Below are positions 10,512 through 18,320 of a stretch of 64,000 nt of DNA, one piece after another. The DNA is from Burkholderiaceae bacterium (lineage in GTDB: Bacteria; Pseudomonadota; Gammaproteobacteria; Burkholderiales; Burkholderiaceae_B): NCBI GenBank assembly GCA_021208885.1, contig JAJOJF010000041.1, forward strand, positions 1-64,000, in the 5' to 3' direction. Positions within the stretch are counted from its first letter, which is position 1. Every line of letters starts with the position of its first letter. The notes under the pieces were generated by a model that worked only from the letters and a program-made list of their open reading frames with translations, was not told the origin of the DNA and did no database searches. The position numbers were made by a program, and so were the translations under genes.

Positions 10512-10538
10512 AAAAAGCGCCGCATCGCGGCGCTTTTT
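10512..10538. terminator. Bidirectional rho-independent terminator
   Basis: AAAAAGCGCCGC (10512-10523) pairs perfectly with GCGGCGCTTTTT (10527-10538) over a three-base ATC loop. The A-tract and T-tract let it act on both strands. It lies between the convergent dehydrogenase and cytochrome genes. Confidence 0.93.
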
Positions 10539-10557
10539 ATATGAGTCGCAGCAGTCT

Positions 10558-11475
10558 TCACTGCACGGCTTGCACCATGTAGTGCACAGCTGAAGCAATG
10601 TCGTTGTCGCTAGCGTTCATCATGCCGCCCCGCGGTGGCATCGCGCCCTTGCCTTTGATAGCCAATTCGATCATCGTGTCCATGCCGGTGGCTACATAAG
10701 GAGCCCAGGCAGCCTTGTCTCCAAACTTGGGCGCACCAGCCACGCCAGAGCGGTGGCAGGCCATGCAAGTCTGGTTGTAGATCTTTTCTCCAAGAGCCAG
10801 GTCGATGCCGGCGGGCAGGGCGGTAGAGGCGCTAGCGGCCGTAGCAGGTGCTGCAGCAGGGGTTGCCGCTGGGGCTGCTGCCATGGCTACAGGCGTTGGG
10901 GCAGCAGCCGGCGCAGGTGCGGCGCTAGTCTGTCCGGCAGCCGCAGCAGCATCAACGGCAGGCTCTTCAAAGTTGCCGCCGGCAGCGTTGCTCATGTAAA
11001 CCACAGCACGGGCGATTTCAATGTCTTGCAAGTTGGGGTTGCCGCCACGAGCCGGCATGGCGCCCTTGCCTTTGATCACATTGTTGATCATGGTTTCGAG
11101 ACCAGTACCAATGGGGCCTGCCCAAGCGACCTGGTCCGCAAACTTGTGGGCACCCGCTGCACCTGAATCATGACAGGCAGCACAGGCCAATGCGTAAACC
11201 TGCTCACCGCTTCTTAACTCAACCGGACCGCTCGCTTCAACGAGTTCGATCTTTGCCACTGGTGCGATACGCAACGCAGTAGCCTCCGGTCCGAGCGCAT
11301 CCGATCCCGGGGCTTTACGGTCACCGGTTGTTACCCAGCTGGCCAGCATGATTAACACCACAACTGGGATGACAAACGATAAAACCACCGTTACGACCAG
11401 TTGTTTGGGGGTTTTGATGATCATTTCGTGATCTTCAGCGTGCACAGACTCTTGGTTTTCGGTTGAATTGCTCAT
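10558..11475 (-). CDS. Membrane-anchored di-haem c-type cytochrome (c5-like)
   Basis: This is a periplasmic electron carrier anchored by one N-terminal membrane helix at about residues 26-48. It has 305 residues and two haem sites, CAACH at 98-102 and CMACH at 237-241. Each site is followed by a cytochrome c5-like domain with KGKGAMPxRGG and a conserved Met that can be the axial ligand. The two domains are joined by an Ala/Pro-rich linker of about 45 residues. The ATG at 11475 is chosen because it starts just before the hydrophilic N-terminus and helix; the longer frame is unlikely. The gene appears monocistronic with a TATAAT upstream. Confidence 0.9.
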   Translation of the reverse strand: MSNSTENQESVHAEDHEMIIKTPKQLVVTVVLSFVIPVVVLIMLASWVTTGDRKAPGSDALGPEATALRIAPVAKIELVEASGPVELRSGEQVYALACAACHDSGAAGAHKFADQVAWAGPIGTGLETMINNVIKGKGAMPARGGNPNLQDIEIARAVVYMSNAAGGNFEEPAVDAAAAAGQTSAAPAPAAAPTPVAMAAAPAATPAAAPATAASASTALPAGIDLALGEKIYNQTCMACHRSGVAGAPKFGDKAAWAPYVATGMDTMIELAIKGKGAMPPRGGMMNASDNDIASAVHYMVQAVQ

Positions 11476-11512
11476 AAGACGCCCTGTAGTTGCGATCGCA
11501 AAAATTTCGGGG

Positions 11513-11518
11513 ATTATA
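11513..11518 (-). promoter_or_regulatory. Candidate -10 box of the cytochrome gene
   Basis: The reverse strand reads TATAAT 38 bases upstream of the cytochrome ATG. No clear -35 was seen, so activator help is possible. Confidence 0.45.
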
Positions 11519-11576
11519 GCGGCAATGACCCCAAAAATGCCATTTTGGTTGAGATAAATCAAACCAGCGCTGTGCG

Positions 11577-11582
11577 TATAAT
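11577..11582 (+). promoter_or_regulatory. -10 box of tRNA-Arg promoter
   Basis: A perfect TATAAT lies nine bases before the first base of the tRNA, which fits a start site a few bases upstream of the mature 5' end. No good -35 hexamer lies 16-18 bases before it. Confidence 0.6.
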
Positions 11583-11591
11583 GTCACCCGA

Positions 11592-11666
11592 GCGCCCGTA
11601 GTTCAATGGATAGAATTAGAGTTTCCGAAGCTCTCGATACAGGTTCGATTCCTGTCGGGCGCGCCA
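11592..11666 (+). tRNA. tRNA-Arg (anticodon CCG)
   Basis: The acceptor GCGCCCG (11592-11598) pairs with CGGGCGC (11656-11662), followed by discriminator G and encoded CCA (11664-11666). The anticodon arm is AGAGT-TTCCGAA-GCTCT with anticodon CCG, reading CGG (Arg). The T arm ACAGG-TTCGATT-CCTGT is intact. The gene is 75 bases long. A short GCCGG/CCGGC hairpin with only three Ts follows at 11681-11695. No integrase or duplicated tRNA 3' end was seen nearby. Confidence 0.96.
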
Positions 11667-11693
11667 CTTTGTTGCCAGCAGCCGGGACCGGCT

Positions 11694-13307
11694 TTAGTCC
11701 CTCTGGGGTGCTTGCAGCGCCCGATGAAAATCTTCAACATATTGCTCGAACGACACGGCTTTGTCGGCTTCAAGGGCTTTTTGGGCTGCGAGAGAGTCAT
11801 CCCGCATCCGGTCGGCAAGTTCTTGCTCTTGCGCGGAAAGCCCTGTCTTTCTGAAGTGCTCGGTGTGAGCTTTGGATAGGCTGAGCGCAAACTCATGAAA
11901 TGACTGCCCTTGTTCGAGCGTCGCAAGCACGCGTGCCGAAGGAGTTAGGCTGACATCCTTTACTTTATCCCGTTGGGTTTGTACGGCCTGGCGGTATGTT
12001 TCGTCGCTTAGCTGAGTTGCCAAGAGGTCAGCGCAATCAGCAACTCGGTCTAGCACCTCATAGGCCCATTCGGGCAGGTCAACCGGTATGCCGTTACGTG
12101 AAAGTGCCAAGCCCGGCTTTCTGCCCTGGATCACGACTGAATTGAAGTTTTGTGCGCTTTCCGTACAGTAGCCATCGTCGCCAAACTGTGGACTGTGTTC
12201 GAGAGCGCAAAACAACAGAAACGCATCCATAAATCGGACCGTCTGCGCTGAGATGCCCGTAGGTTCAAATGGATCTATATCTAGGCAGCGAACTTCAATG
12301 TACTGCACCCCGCGCTTGGCCAAGGCCGTAATCGGTCGCTCGCCCCTGCCGGTGGCACGTTTAGGACGGATAGTCGAATAAAACTCGTTTTCGATTTGCA
12401 GCAAATTGCAGTTCAGCTGTATCCATTGACCATCACGCTTTGTGCCGATGGACTCGTAAGCGGGCCATGGGGTGGTGACTGCTGAGTAAAGCCGATCCAG
12501 AAACGTTGGCAAGTCGTTATAGCAAAGCTTCAGGGTCGACTGGGCTTTATTCTGGTAGCCCAAATCGCTCATGCGAAGGCTCGTTGCCCAAGGTAAGTAC
12601 GAGGTGGTGAGGCCAAGTGGTAGCAGGCCGTGATTGTTTTGGTTGCGTAAAAAATTGTTTGACACAGCCGGCGAGGCACCAAATAAGTACATCAATAACC
12701 AGCTATAGCGCACAAAGTTTCGAATCAGAGCGACGTATCCCTCTGATTGCCGATCGGATTTCTGTGCCTGGCTTGTCTGGTTGGTGGCAAATAGATCCTT
12801 GTGTGTCCACAGCGCATCGGGCAGCGAGAAGTTGTAGTGTAGGCCCGCAATGCACTGCATTAATTTGCCATAACGCACCGCCAATCCGCGGCGGTACACA
12901 TGCTTTAGCATGCCGGTGTTTGAATCGCCATACCAGGCAATGGGAATGTCTGGCTCAGCTGGCAAGAGCGCTGGCATGGACTGGTTCCATAGCAGCTCAT
13001 CGCCAAGTCCGACCATGGCGAGTCGGTGAACCCACTCCAGTTCATCGGTTACGCCGCTGGCACTATGGTGTGTTCCGGTAATCAGTTCTAGTAGGGCTTC
13101 GGAATAATCCGTCGTGATGTGCGGGTGTGTCAACGCACTCCCAAGCGCTTGAGGGTGTGCGCGCGTCGATAGCCAGCCTTGGCTGTCAACACGAAGCCCT
13201 TCTTTTTCTATGCCGCGCAGACAGCCTGTGAGCATGCCTGGCTCCTGCCTTAGCAGGTTTAGGCGTTGTTGTAATTGTGAGGCCAACCGCAGTCCCCGGT
13301 TCGTCAT
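11694..13307 (-). CDS. gshA: Glutamate-cysteine ligase, E. coli GshA type
   Basis: GshA joins glutamate and cysteine with ATP, the first step of glutathione synthesis, in the cytosol. The 537-residue protein follows the E. coli family: GIEKEGLRVDSQGWLS, HPQALGSALTHPHITTDYSEALLELIT, and later AGLHYNFSLPD, RNFVRYSWLLMYLFGASPA and YIEVRCLDIDPF. The start MTNRG at 13307 is chosen because upstream sequence is poor; no strong ribosome site is visible. A 13-base palindrome lies just upstream at 13314-13326. The stop falls 28 bases from the tRNA-Arg 3' end on the other strand. gshB is not in the window. Confidence 0.93.
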   Translation of the reverse strand: MTNRGLRLASQLQQRLNLLRQEPGMLTGCLRGIEKEGLRVDSQGWLSTRAHPQALGSALTHPHITTDYSEALLELITGTHHSASGVTDELEWVHRLAMVGLGDELLWNQSMPALLPAEPDIPIAWYGDSNTGMLKHVYRRGLAVRYGKLMQCIAGLHYNFSLPDALWTHKDLFATNQTSQAQKSDRQSEGYVALIRNFVRYSWLLMYLFGASPAVSNNFLRNQNNHGLLPLGLTTSYLPWATSLRMSDLGYQNKAQSTLKLCYNDLPTFLDRLYSAVTTPWPAYESIGTKRDGQWIQLNCNLLQIENEFYSTIRPKRATGRGERPITALAKRGVQYIEVRCLDIDPFEPTGISAQTVRFMDAFLLFCALEHSPQFGDDGYCTESAQNFNSVVIQGRKPGLALSRNGIPVDLPEWAYEVLDRVADCADLLATQLSDETYRQAVQTQRDKVKDVSLTPSARVLATLEQGQSFHEFALSLSKAHTEHFRKTGLSAQEQELADRMRDDSLAAQKALEADKAVSFEQYVEDFHRALQAPQRD

Positions 13308-13313
13308 TAAAAT

Positions 13314-13326
13314 CGCGGTAACCGCG
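13314..13326. promoter_or_regulatory. Palindrome upstream of gshA
   Basis: CGCGGT-A-ACCGCG is a perfect inverted repeat with a one-base centre. It ends seven bases upstream of the gshA ATG and 69 bases before the divergent lipoprotein start. An operator role is inferred from position and symmetry only. Confidence 0.3.
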
Positions 13327-13394
13327 TTAGAGTATTGATTGTACGGCACATGCTTTATTGTTGCTTTGGCGCACCACATGTTCGAGGAAGTCGA

Positions 13395-13922
13395 TTGTCT
13401 ATCGTCTCATCTGTAAAGCTGACTTCGGTGAAGCGCTTATTTGTGCTCGCGAGCGTCTTGTTGCTTGCTGCCTGTTATCCCACATACAACTGGCGTGAAT
13501 TGCCTGTAGCCGATGGGTTAGCCACATTGGCGTTTCCCGCTAAAGTCGACACTGCCAAGCGTCAGATTGACTTGGCTGGCATGCCGGTGACATTTGTTTT
13601 GACGAGCACGGATGTCAATGATGTCGTGTTTTCTATTGGCTGGGCGCAGTTGCCGATGCAAAGCACGCCCGAGCAACGTGAAGCTGCCAAGCAAAGCCTA
13701 GTGGATTCGCTAGCTGCAAGCATTGGCAAGTCACCACCAGATAGTGCATACAATGCCGAGGTGTTCCGGTTGGAGAACAATCGCGATGGAAAATCTTTGG
13801 CGTTGGTTGCCAAAGTGTTGGTTCATTACGACATAGTGATGCGCGTGGTGGCATCAGGGCCGCCTGATGTGCTCACCGACGGGCTTGCCAACGAGTTCAT
13901 GCGGTCGCTGAAGTTGCGGTAA
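13395..13922 (+). CDS. Putative lipoprotein of unknown function
   Basis: This small exported protein has 175 residues from a TTG at 13395, preceded by GAGGAAG four bases upstream. The N-terminus has a basic stretch, a hydrophobic core and the lipobox LLAAC, so the mature form would begin at the Cys followed by YPTYNWRE. The body alternates short beta-strand-like hydrophobic runs, with no enzyme motif that I recognise. A GTG at 13428 is a possible shorter start. The 3' end overlaps a convergent LuxR-type gene by 26 bases. It resembles uncharacterised Burkholderiales exported proteins; function is unknown. Confidence 0.7.
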   Translation: MSIVSSVKLTSVKRLFVLASVLLLAACYPTYNWRELPVADGLATLAFPAKVDTAKRQIDLAGMPVTFVLTSTDVNDVVFSIGWAQLPMQSTPEQREAAKQSLVDSLAASIGKSPPDSAYNAEVFRLENNRDGKSLALVAKVLVHYDIVMRVVASGPPDVLTDGLANEFMRSLKLR

Positions 13923-14127
13923 ATGGCTCTAGTAGCCCCAAATGAATGGCTCGTGCAACGCAGGCTTGTCGCCCATATACATTCAGCTTGCGGCTTGCGT
14001 TGCACAGGTGGAAATTCACGGTGCGTTCGCTCAGACCCAGTATGGTGGCGGTTTCCCAGCTGGTTTTGCCGCGTGACACCCACGCCAGACATTGCAACTC
14101 TCGCCCGGTTAAAGGTGCTTGCATCAT
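13897..14127 (-). CDS. HTH-only LuxR-type regulator (76 residues)
   Basis: This protein is essentially only the LuxR DNA-binding domain: LTGRELQCLAW, GKTSWETATILGLSERTVNFH and KLNVYGRQACVARAI. The wording is typical of quorum-sensing LuxR proteins, yet no acyl-homoserine-lactone domain precedes it. An in-frame TAG lies 16-18 bases upstream of the ATG, and a ribosome site AGAGG lies just before it. Only 108 bases separate it from the divergent transporter, so there is no room for a lost N-terminal domain. It may be a GerE-like stand-alone regulator or a decayed LuxR gene. It overlaps the lipoprotein gene tail to tail. Confidence 0.7.
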   Translation of the reverse strand: MMQAPLTGRELQCLAWVSRGKTSWETATILGLSERTVNFHLCNASRKLNVYGRQACVARAIHLGLLEPFTATSATA

Positions 14128-14157
14128 ATTGTTAACCTCTACCTACTCAAAGTGTAA

Positions 14158-14190
14158 GAACAACGGGAGATAGTTTGACTGCAGTTGTTC
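14158..14190. repeat. Inverted repeat between luxR-like gene and AEC transporter gene
   Basis: GAACAAC (14158-14164) and GTTGTTC (14184-14190) are perfect inverted arms with 19 bases between them. They sit in the 108-base divergent intergenic region, where an operator would be expected. Function is inferred. Confidence 0.35.
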
Positions 14191-14235
14191 TATTTGTTAA
14201 TTCGCAAAATCCCGTAACAATTATTTACATTTGTC

Positions 14236-15129
14236 ATGAGCATTCTGTTTTCCGCCTACCTAGCCATGCTCGTTCGGCTCATGCCACTCGTGGTGTGTGT
14301 CGGCGTTGGTTTTATTTGGGGCAGGCGTGAGCAGCCGTACCCAACGTCCTTTGTCTCCACGCTTGTGACTTATGTGGCGATACCAGCGTTGACCTTTCAT
14401 ACCCTAATGACCACGCCACTGGCTGCCGGTACCATGACCTGGGTGCTGACGGTGTCGGTGCTGGCGATGCTAGTAGCTGGTGTGGTGGTTGCCGTGGTGC
14501 TGCGATTGATGGGTTTGTCTGGCCGTGATCTTGGTCAGACTGCATGGATACCAAATGCAGGCAACCTTGGATTGCCAATGTCAGAGCTCGTGTTCGGAGT
14601 CGAAGGCTTGACGGTGGCCATTGCATTTTTTGCGGCTTCGTCCTTTGTCAGCTTTACCCTTGGACTTCGATGGTTGACTGGTTCGGCTGGCAAAGTGTGG
14701 CGTCAGCCCGTGGTATGGGCGACTCTAATAGGCATTGGCTTGCGTGCCATGGATGTTCAGGCACCGCAGTGGTCATTGGACAGCGCCAAGCTTCTAGGCA
14801 GCATGGCAGTGCCTTTGATGCTGGTCACCTTGGGGCATACGCTCTCAAAGCTGCCCCGTTCAGGGTTCAAGGCTGGATCTGGTGTGGCTGTGGCACGGTT
14901 TGTTAGTGGCATTGTGACAGCGCTTTTATTGTTTGCACCAATTGGCATTGATCCGATCATTGCCGCGCCAATTGCACTGCAGATGCTCATGCCGTGCGCG
15001 GTCAACAGTTATCTGTTTGCGCGGCTGCACGGGCAATGTGGCGACGCGGCTGCCGGCGCAGTCCTGATTTCCACGTTGGTGTTTTTGTTGCTCGCGCCAT
15101 TGCTGCTCTGGATCGGCGGGGTTGGATAG
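14236..15129 (+). CDS. AEC-family (auxin efflux carrier/malonate-type) transporter
   Basis: This is an inner-membrane permease of the bile/arsenite/riboflavin transporter superfamily, AEC branch, which includes MdcF malonate carriers. The 297-residue protein is mostly hydrophobic, with about ten membrane segments. It carries the conserved motifs LVTYVAIPALTFHTL near the N-terminus and NAGNLGLPMSELVFG in the middle (the broken-helix Asn/Pro region). The C-terminal half has PLMLVTLGHTL and LMPCAVNSYLFA. The substrate cannot be read from sequence. It is divergent from the 76-residue LuxR-type gene, which may control it. The metX riboswitch region follows. Confidence 0.85.
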   Translation: MSILFSAYLAMLVRLMPLVVCVGVGFIWGRREQPYPTSFVSTLVTYVAIPALTFHTLMTTPLAAGTMTWVLTVSVLAMLVAGVVVAVVLRLMGLSGRDLGQTAWIPNAGNLGLPMSELVFGVEGLTVAIAFFAASSFVSFTLGLRWLTGSAGKVWRQPVVWATLIGIGLRAMDVQAPQWSLDSAKLLGSMAVPLMLVTLGHTLSKLPRSGFKAGSGVAVARFVSGIVTALLLFAPIGIDPIIAAPIALQMLMPCAVNSYLFARLHGQCGDAAAGAVLISTLVFLLLAPLLLWIGGVG

Positions 15130-15148
15130 GTACGACCCGAGCTGGTGG

Positions 15149-15154
15149 TAGAAT
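15149..15154 (+). promoter_or_regulatory. Candidate -10 box of metX-metW transcript
   Basis: TAGAAT lies 11-16 bases upstream of the riboswitch aptamer, so a transcript starting near 15161 would begin just before it. The -35 is weak. Confidence 0.45.
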
Positions 15155-15161
15155 TTATAAA

Positions 15162-15221
15162 CGTTTTGGCGCCGATTTGCCTGATCCGCTTGCGGGCGCC
15201 CCATAAATCCAGCTAAAGAGG
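15162..15221 (+). promoter_or_regulatory. SAM-II (SAM-alpha) riboswitch upstream of metX
   Basis: The sequence follows the SAM-II plan. P1 is GGCGCC (15168-15173) pairing with GGCGCC (15195-15200). The conserved GATTT follows at 15174-15178, and the hairpin-loop stretch ends in CTTGC (15189-15193). The 3' tail is ATAAAT (15203-15208) plus AGCTAAAG (15211-15218), running into the ribosome site AAAGAGG (15215-15221). A pseudoknot is possible between CTGAT (15181-15185) and ATCCAG (15207-15212) with one bulge. In known SAM-II RNAs, SAM binding hides the ribosome site and lowers translation. Here it would shut down metX and possibly metW when SAM is plentiful. The match was made by eye. Confidence 0.78.
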
Positions 15222-15227
15222 TCCGCT

Positions 15228-16445
15228 ATGATCAACGCTATTGATTCCGAACTGACCCATCCTGACGTTGTTGTTCCGACTAACGTCGCCGCAGCGACGC
15301 CAAATTCTGTGGGTGTGGTTAAAACACAGTACTTTGAGTTTGACGAGCCGCTAGCGCTTGCCTCAGGGCAAGTGCTTGAGCGTTACACGCTTGCCGTGCA
15401 TACATATGGCAGGCTAAACGCAGACAAGACGAATGCGGTACTCATCTGCCATGCGCTGAATGCTTCGCACCACGTTGCTGGAATATCAGCTGATGATCCC
15501 AAAGAAGTCGGTTGGTGGGACAACATGGTGGGACCGGGCAAACCGGTGGACACCAACAAGTTTTTCGTGATTGGCGTGAACAACCTGGGCTCATGTTTTG
15601 GGTCGACGGGCCCGGCGTCCACGCGGCCTGACACCGGCAAGCCTTGGGGGGCATCCTTCCCTGTGGTGACTGTCGAAGACTGGGTGATGGCGCAGGCCCG
15701 ACTGGCCGATCGATTTGGCATTGAACGGTTTGCTGCCGTGATGGGCGGATCGTTGGGGGGCATGCAAGCACTGAGTTGGTCTATCACCTGCCCAGAGCGG
15801 GTCGCTAATTGCGTAGTCATTGCCAGCACACCACGCTTGTCTGCGCAGAACATCGGCTTTAACGAGGTCGCCAGGCGCGCCATCATCACAGATCCCGAAT
15901 TCCATGGGGGTGACTATTACGCTCATGGTGTGGTGCCCAAGCGTGGTTTATCGGTGGCGCGCATGATTGGGCATATCACTTATCTGTCAGACGATGACAT
16001 GGCAGAGAAATTTGGCCGAGCCCAGCGCGCACCATCTGAAGATGGTGCCTGGCGGTATGGTTTTGATGTCGAGTTTGAGGTCGAGTCTTATTTGCGTTAT
16101 CAGGGCGAGAAGTTTTCCAAGTACTTTGATGCCAACACCTATCTTTTGATTACCAGGGCGCTTGACTATTTTGATCCAGCCCGCAGTACGGGTGGGGATC
16201 TCACGCGGGCGCTATCACCGAGTAAAGCGAACTTCCTGTTGGTGTCCTTTACAACGGATTGGCGATTCCCGCCCGCTCGCTCACGCGAAATCGTCAAAGC
16301 ATTGTTAAACAACGCCGCGCCCGTGACTTACGCTGAAATCGATGCGCCTCACGGACATGATGCGTTCCTGCTTGATGATGCCAGATATCATGCTGTCGTA
16401 CGGGAGTACTTCAAGCGCATTGACAAGGGGCTATTGCATGGCTGA
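15228..16445 (+). CDS. metX: Homoserine O-acyltransferase (acetyl/succinyl)
   Basis: MetX activates homoserine by O-acylation, the first committed step of methionine synthesis. The 405-residue protein is an alpha/beta-hydrolase with [13 protein letters not shown], a nucleophile elbow GGSLGG (Ser175), Asp344 in TTDWRFPP and His377 in APHGHDAF, forming the catalytic triad. Many betaproteobacterial MetX proteins use succinyl-CoA rather than acetyl-CoA, so the acyl donor is uncertain here. The ATG lies six bases after the AAAGAGG that closes the SAM-II aptamer, so SAM should control its translation. metW overlaps the 3' end by eight bases. Confidence 0.95.
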   Translation: MINAIDSELTHPDVVVPTNVAAATPNSVGVVKTQYFEFDEPLALASGQVLERYTLAVHTYGRLNADKTNAVLICHALNASHHVAGISADDPKEVGWWDNMVGPGKPVDTNKFFVIGVNNLGSCFGSTGPASTRPDTGKPWGASFPVVTVEDWVMAQARLADRFGIERFAAVMGGSLGGMQALSWSITCPERVANCVVIASTPRLSAQNIGFNEVARRAIITDPEFHGGDYYAHGVVPKRGLSVARMIGHITYLSDDDMAEKFGRAQRAPSEDGAWRYGFDVEFEVESYLRYQGEKFSKYFDANTYLLITRALDYFDPARSTGGDLTRALSPSKANFLLVSFTTDWRFPPARSREIVKALLNNAAPVTYAEIDAPHGHDAFLLDDARYHAVVREYFKRIDKGLLHG

Positions 16446-17055
16446 AGTTAACGTGCGGCGAGACTTTGAGCGCATCGGCAGTTGGGTCGATCGGGGCAGT
16501 CGGGTGCTCGATCTAGGCTGTGGAGACGGCTCGTTGTTGGGATATTTGCGTGAGGTCAAACAAACGCGAGGCGTGGGCGTCGAGATTAGCGACGAGAGAG
16601 TGATAGCTTGCGTTGAACGTGGTGTCGATGTGATCCAACAAAACCTCGATGAAGGTTTGGCCATGTTTGGTGATCAACAGTTTGATACGGTGGTGTTGTC
16701 ACAGACTTTGCAGGCCGTGCATCAGACCGAACATGTTTTACGGGAAATGGTAAGGGTCGGTCGCACTGGTGTTGTGTCGTTTCCAAATTTTGGTTACTGG
16801 CCTCATGGCTGGTCAATTCTCAGAGGCCGTATGCCGGTAACCGGTCAAATGCCTTACGCCTGGTACAACACGCCCAACATTCACCTTTGCACGCTGAAGG
16901 ATTTCGAGGATTTATGTCGCAAGCTCGGCTTGCAGATTCTGGAGCGAGTCACTTTCAGTCCCGACAGTGAGGTGAAATGGCTAGCTGGCTGGCGTGCCAC
17001 TCTCGCTCTATACCGTTTCACGAGTCAATCTGAATCTACGGGTGGTTCGCGTTGA
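16438..17055 (+). CDS. metW: Methionine biosynthesis protein MetW
   Basis: MetW is a class I SAM-dependent methyltransferase-like protein that partners MetX in many Proteobacteria. The 205-residue protein opens with [14 protein letters not shown] and the SAM-binding motif VLDLGCGDG (residues 23-31). It carries the family signatures QTLQAVH and FPNFGYW. The start at 16438 is chosen because it overlaps the metX end by eight bases and aligns with family N-termini; the longer frame lies inside metX. The shared transcript places it under the same SAM-II riboswitch. Its exact biochemical role in methionine synthesis is not settled. Confidence 0.93.
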   Translation: MAEVNVRRDFERIGSWVDRGSRVLDLGCGDGSLLGYLREVKQTRGVGVEISDERVIACVERGVDVIQQNLDEGLAMFGDQQFDTVVLSQTLQAVHQTEHVLREMVRVGRTGVVSFPNFGYWPHGWSILRGRMPVTGQMPYAWYNTPNIHLCTLKDFEDLCRKLGLQILERVTFSPDSEVKWLAGWRATLALYRFTSQSESTGGSR

Positions 17056-18320
17056 GCTTGAGCACCATCTACTTCGGCAGGCGTGTTGCGCCTTTGCTCG
17101 CACTGGGGTTTGCTAGCGGCTTGCCGCTGGCATTAACGGGAGGCACGCTGCAAGCCTGGGCCACAGTCGAGAATGTGTCGTTGCAAGAGATCGGTTTTCT
17201 GACGCTAGTGGGCACGGCTTATACCCTGAAATTTCTGTGGGCACCGCTGGTTGATCGCTACGTGCCCCCGTTGCTGGGTCGGCGTCGTGGATGGATGGCA
17301 GTCACACAAGTACTCCTGGCGGCCGGGCTGATTGCCATGGGGTTATTGTCCCCGGCTGATTCGCTGGGACCTTTGGCGCTGATTGCAGTGCTGGTGGCAT
17401 TTTTTTCCGCAACACAAGACATTGCGTTTGATGCCTATCGTACCGATGTGCTTAGACCTGCAGAACGAGGCGCTGGTGCCGCGTTGTCGGTGCTGGGTTA
17501 CCGTCTTGCGATGTTGGTATCTGGTGGCTTGGCGCTCATACTGGCAGATCAGTGGCTCGGCTGGGGTCAAACGTATGCGCTCATGGGTGGCTTGATGCTG
17601 CTCGCTGTTCTAGCGACGTTCTGGGCGCCCGAACCTGAACACCCTGGTCAAGCGCCTGTGTCGCTCACGATAGCCGTCATTGAGCCGTTCAGAGAGTTTT
17701 TTTCTCGGCCACAGGTTTGGTTATTGCTCTTGCTGATTGTGCTCTACAAGCTTGGCGACGCCTTTGCGGGAGCGCTATCGACAACCTTTCTGATTCGTGG
17801 TGCTGGTTACTCGCCCACTGAGGTTGGTACGGTTAATAAACTTCTGGGTCTCGGTGCAACCATTGTTGGCGTTTTGGCTGGTGGCGCGTTGATGGCAAAG
17901 CTTGGCCTGTATCGCTCGCTCATGGTCTTTGGTATCTTGCAGGCAGTCTCGAACTTTGGCTATTGGCTAATTGCGGTAGGGCCACAGAGCATCTGGCTCA
18001 TGGCTTTTGGTGTGGGCCTTGAAAACCTCTGTGGTGGCATGGGGACAGCGGCATTTGTTGCGCTTCTGATGGGGCTGTGCAACCACCAGTTTTCAGCGAC
18101 GCAATTTGCATTGCTCTCGGCACTGTCGGCTGTAGGCCGAACCTATCTGGCTGGGCCACTGACGCCGCCGTTGGTTGAATCATTCGGCTGGCCGCTGTTT
18201 TTTGCAATGACAGTTCTAATTGCGTTGCCTGGGCTTTGGCTGTTATGGCGTCGTCGAGACAACATTATCGCGCTCGATGAACGTGTCAAGGCGCAGGCTA
18301 CCAACGCAGCTAATGGTTAG
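17052..18320 (+). CDS. ampG: AmpG-type muropeptide permease
   Basis: AmpG is an inner-membrane major-facilitator protein that imports anhydro-muropeptides for peptidoglycan recycling, and it feeds signals to AmpR-type regulators. The 422-residue, roughly 12-helix protein matches E. coli AmpG at LGFASGLPLALTGGTLQAW, TVENVSLQEIGF, KFLWAPLVDRY and GRRRGW, and later DIAFDAYRTDVL. It starts with TTG inside the metW stop (TTGA, four-base overlap), so it is co-translated with metW. Another TTG at 17058 is possible. mpl, another recycling gene, is at 60.6 kb. The tail overlaps the convergent Usp gene by 11 bases. Confidence 0.9.
   Translation: MSLSTIYFGRRVAPLLALGFASGLPLALTGGTLQAWATVENVSLQEIGFLTLVGTAYTLKFLWAPLVDRYVPPLLGRRRGWMAVTQVLLAAGLIAMGLLSPADSLGPLALIAVLVAFFSATQDIAFDAYRTDVLRPAERGAGAALSVLGYRLAMLVSGGLALILADQWLGWGQTYALMGGLMLLAVLATFWAPEPEHPGQAPVSLTIAVIEPFREFFSRPQVWLLLLLIVLYKLGDAFAGALSTTFLIRGAGYSPTEVGTVNKLLGLGATIVGVLAGGALMAKLGLYRSLMVFGILQAVSNFGYWLIAVGPQSIWLMAFGVGLENLCGGMGTAAFVALLMGLCNHQFSATQFALLSALSAVGRTYLAGPLTPPLVESFGWPLFFAMTVLIALPGLWLLWRRRDNIIALDERVKAQATNAANG

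Noticed and set aside
11592-11666. Integration site at tRNA-Arg
   Set aside because: No integrase, no repeat of the tRNA 3' end and ordinary housekeeping genes on both sides.
12617-13081. 154-codon plus-strand open frame inside gshA
   Set aside because: It is antisense to conserved GshA sequence and its translation looks like a shadow frame.
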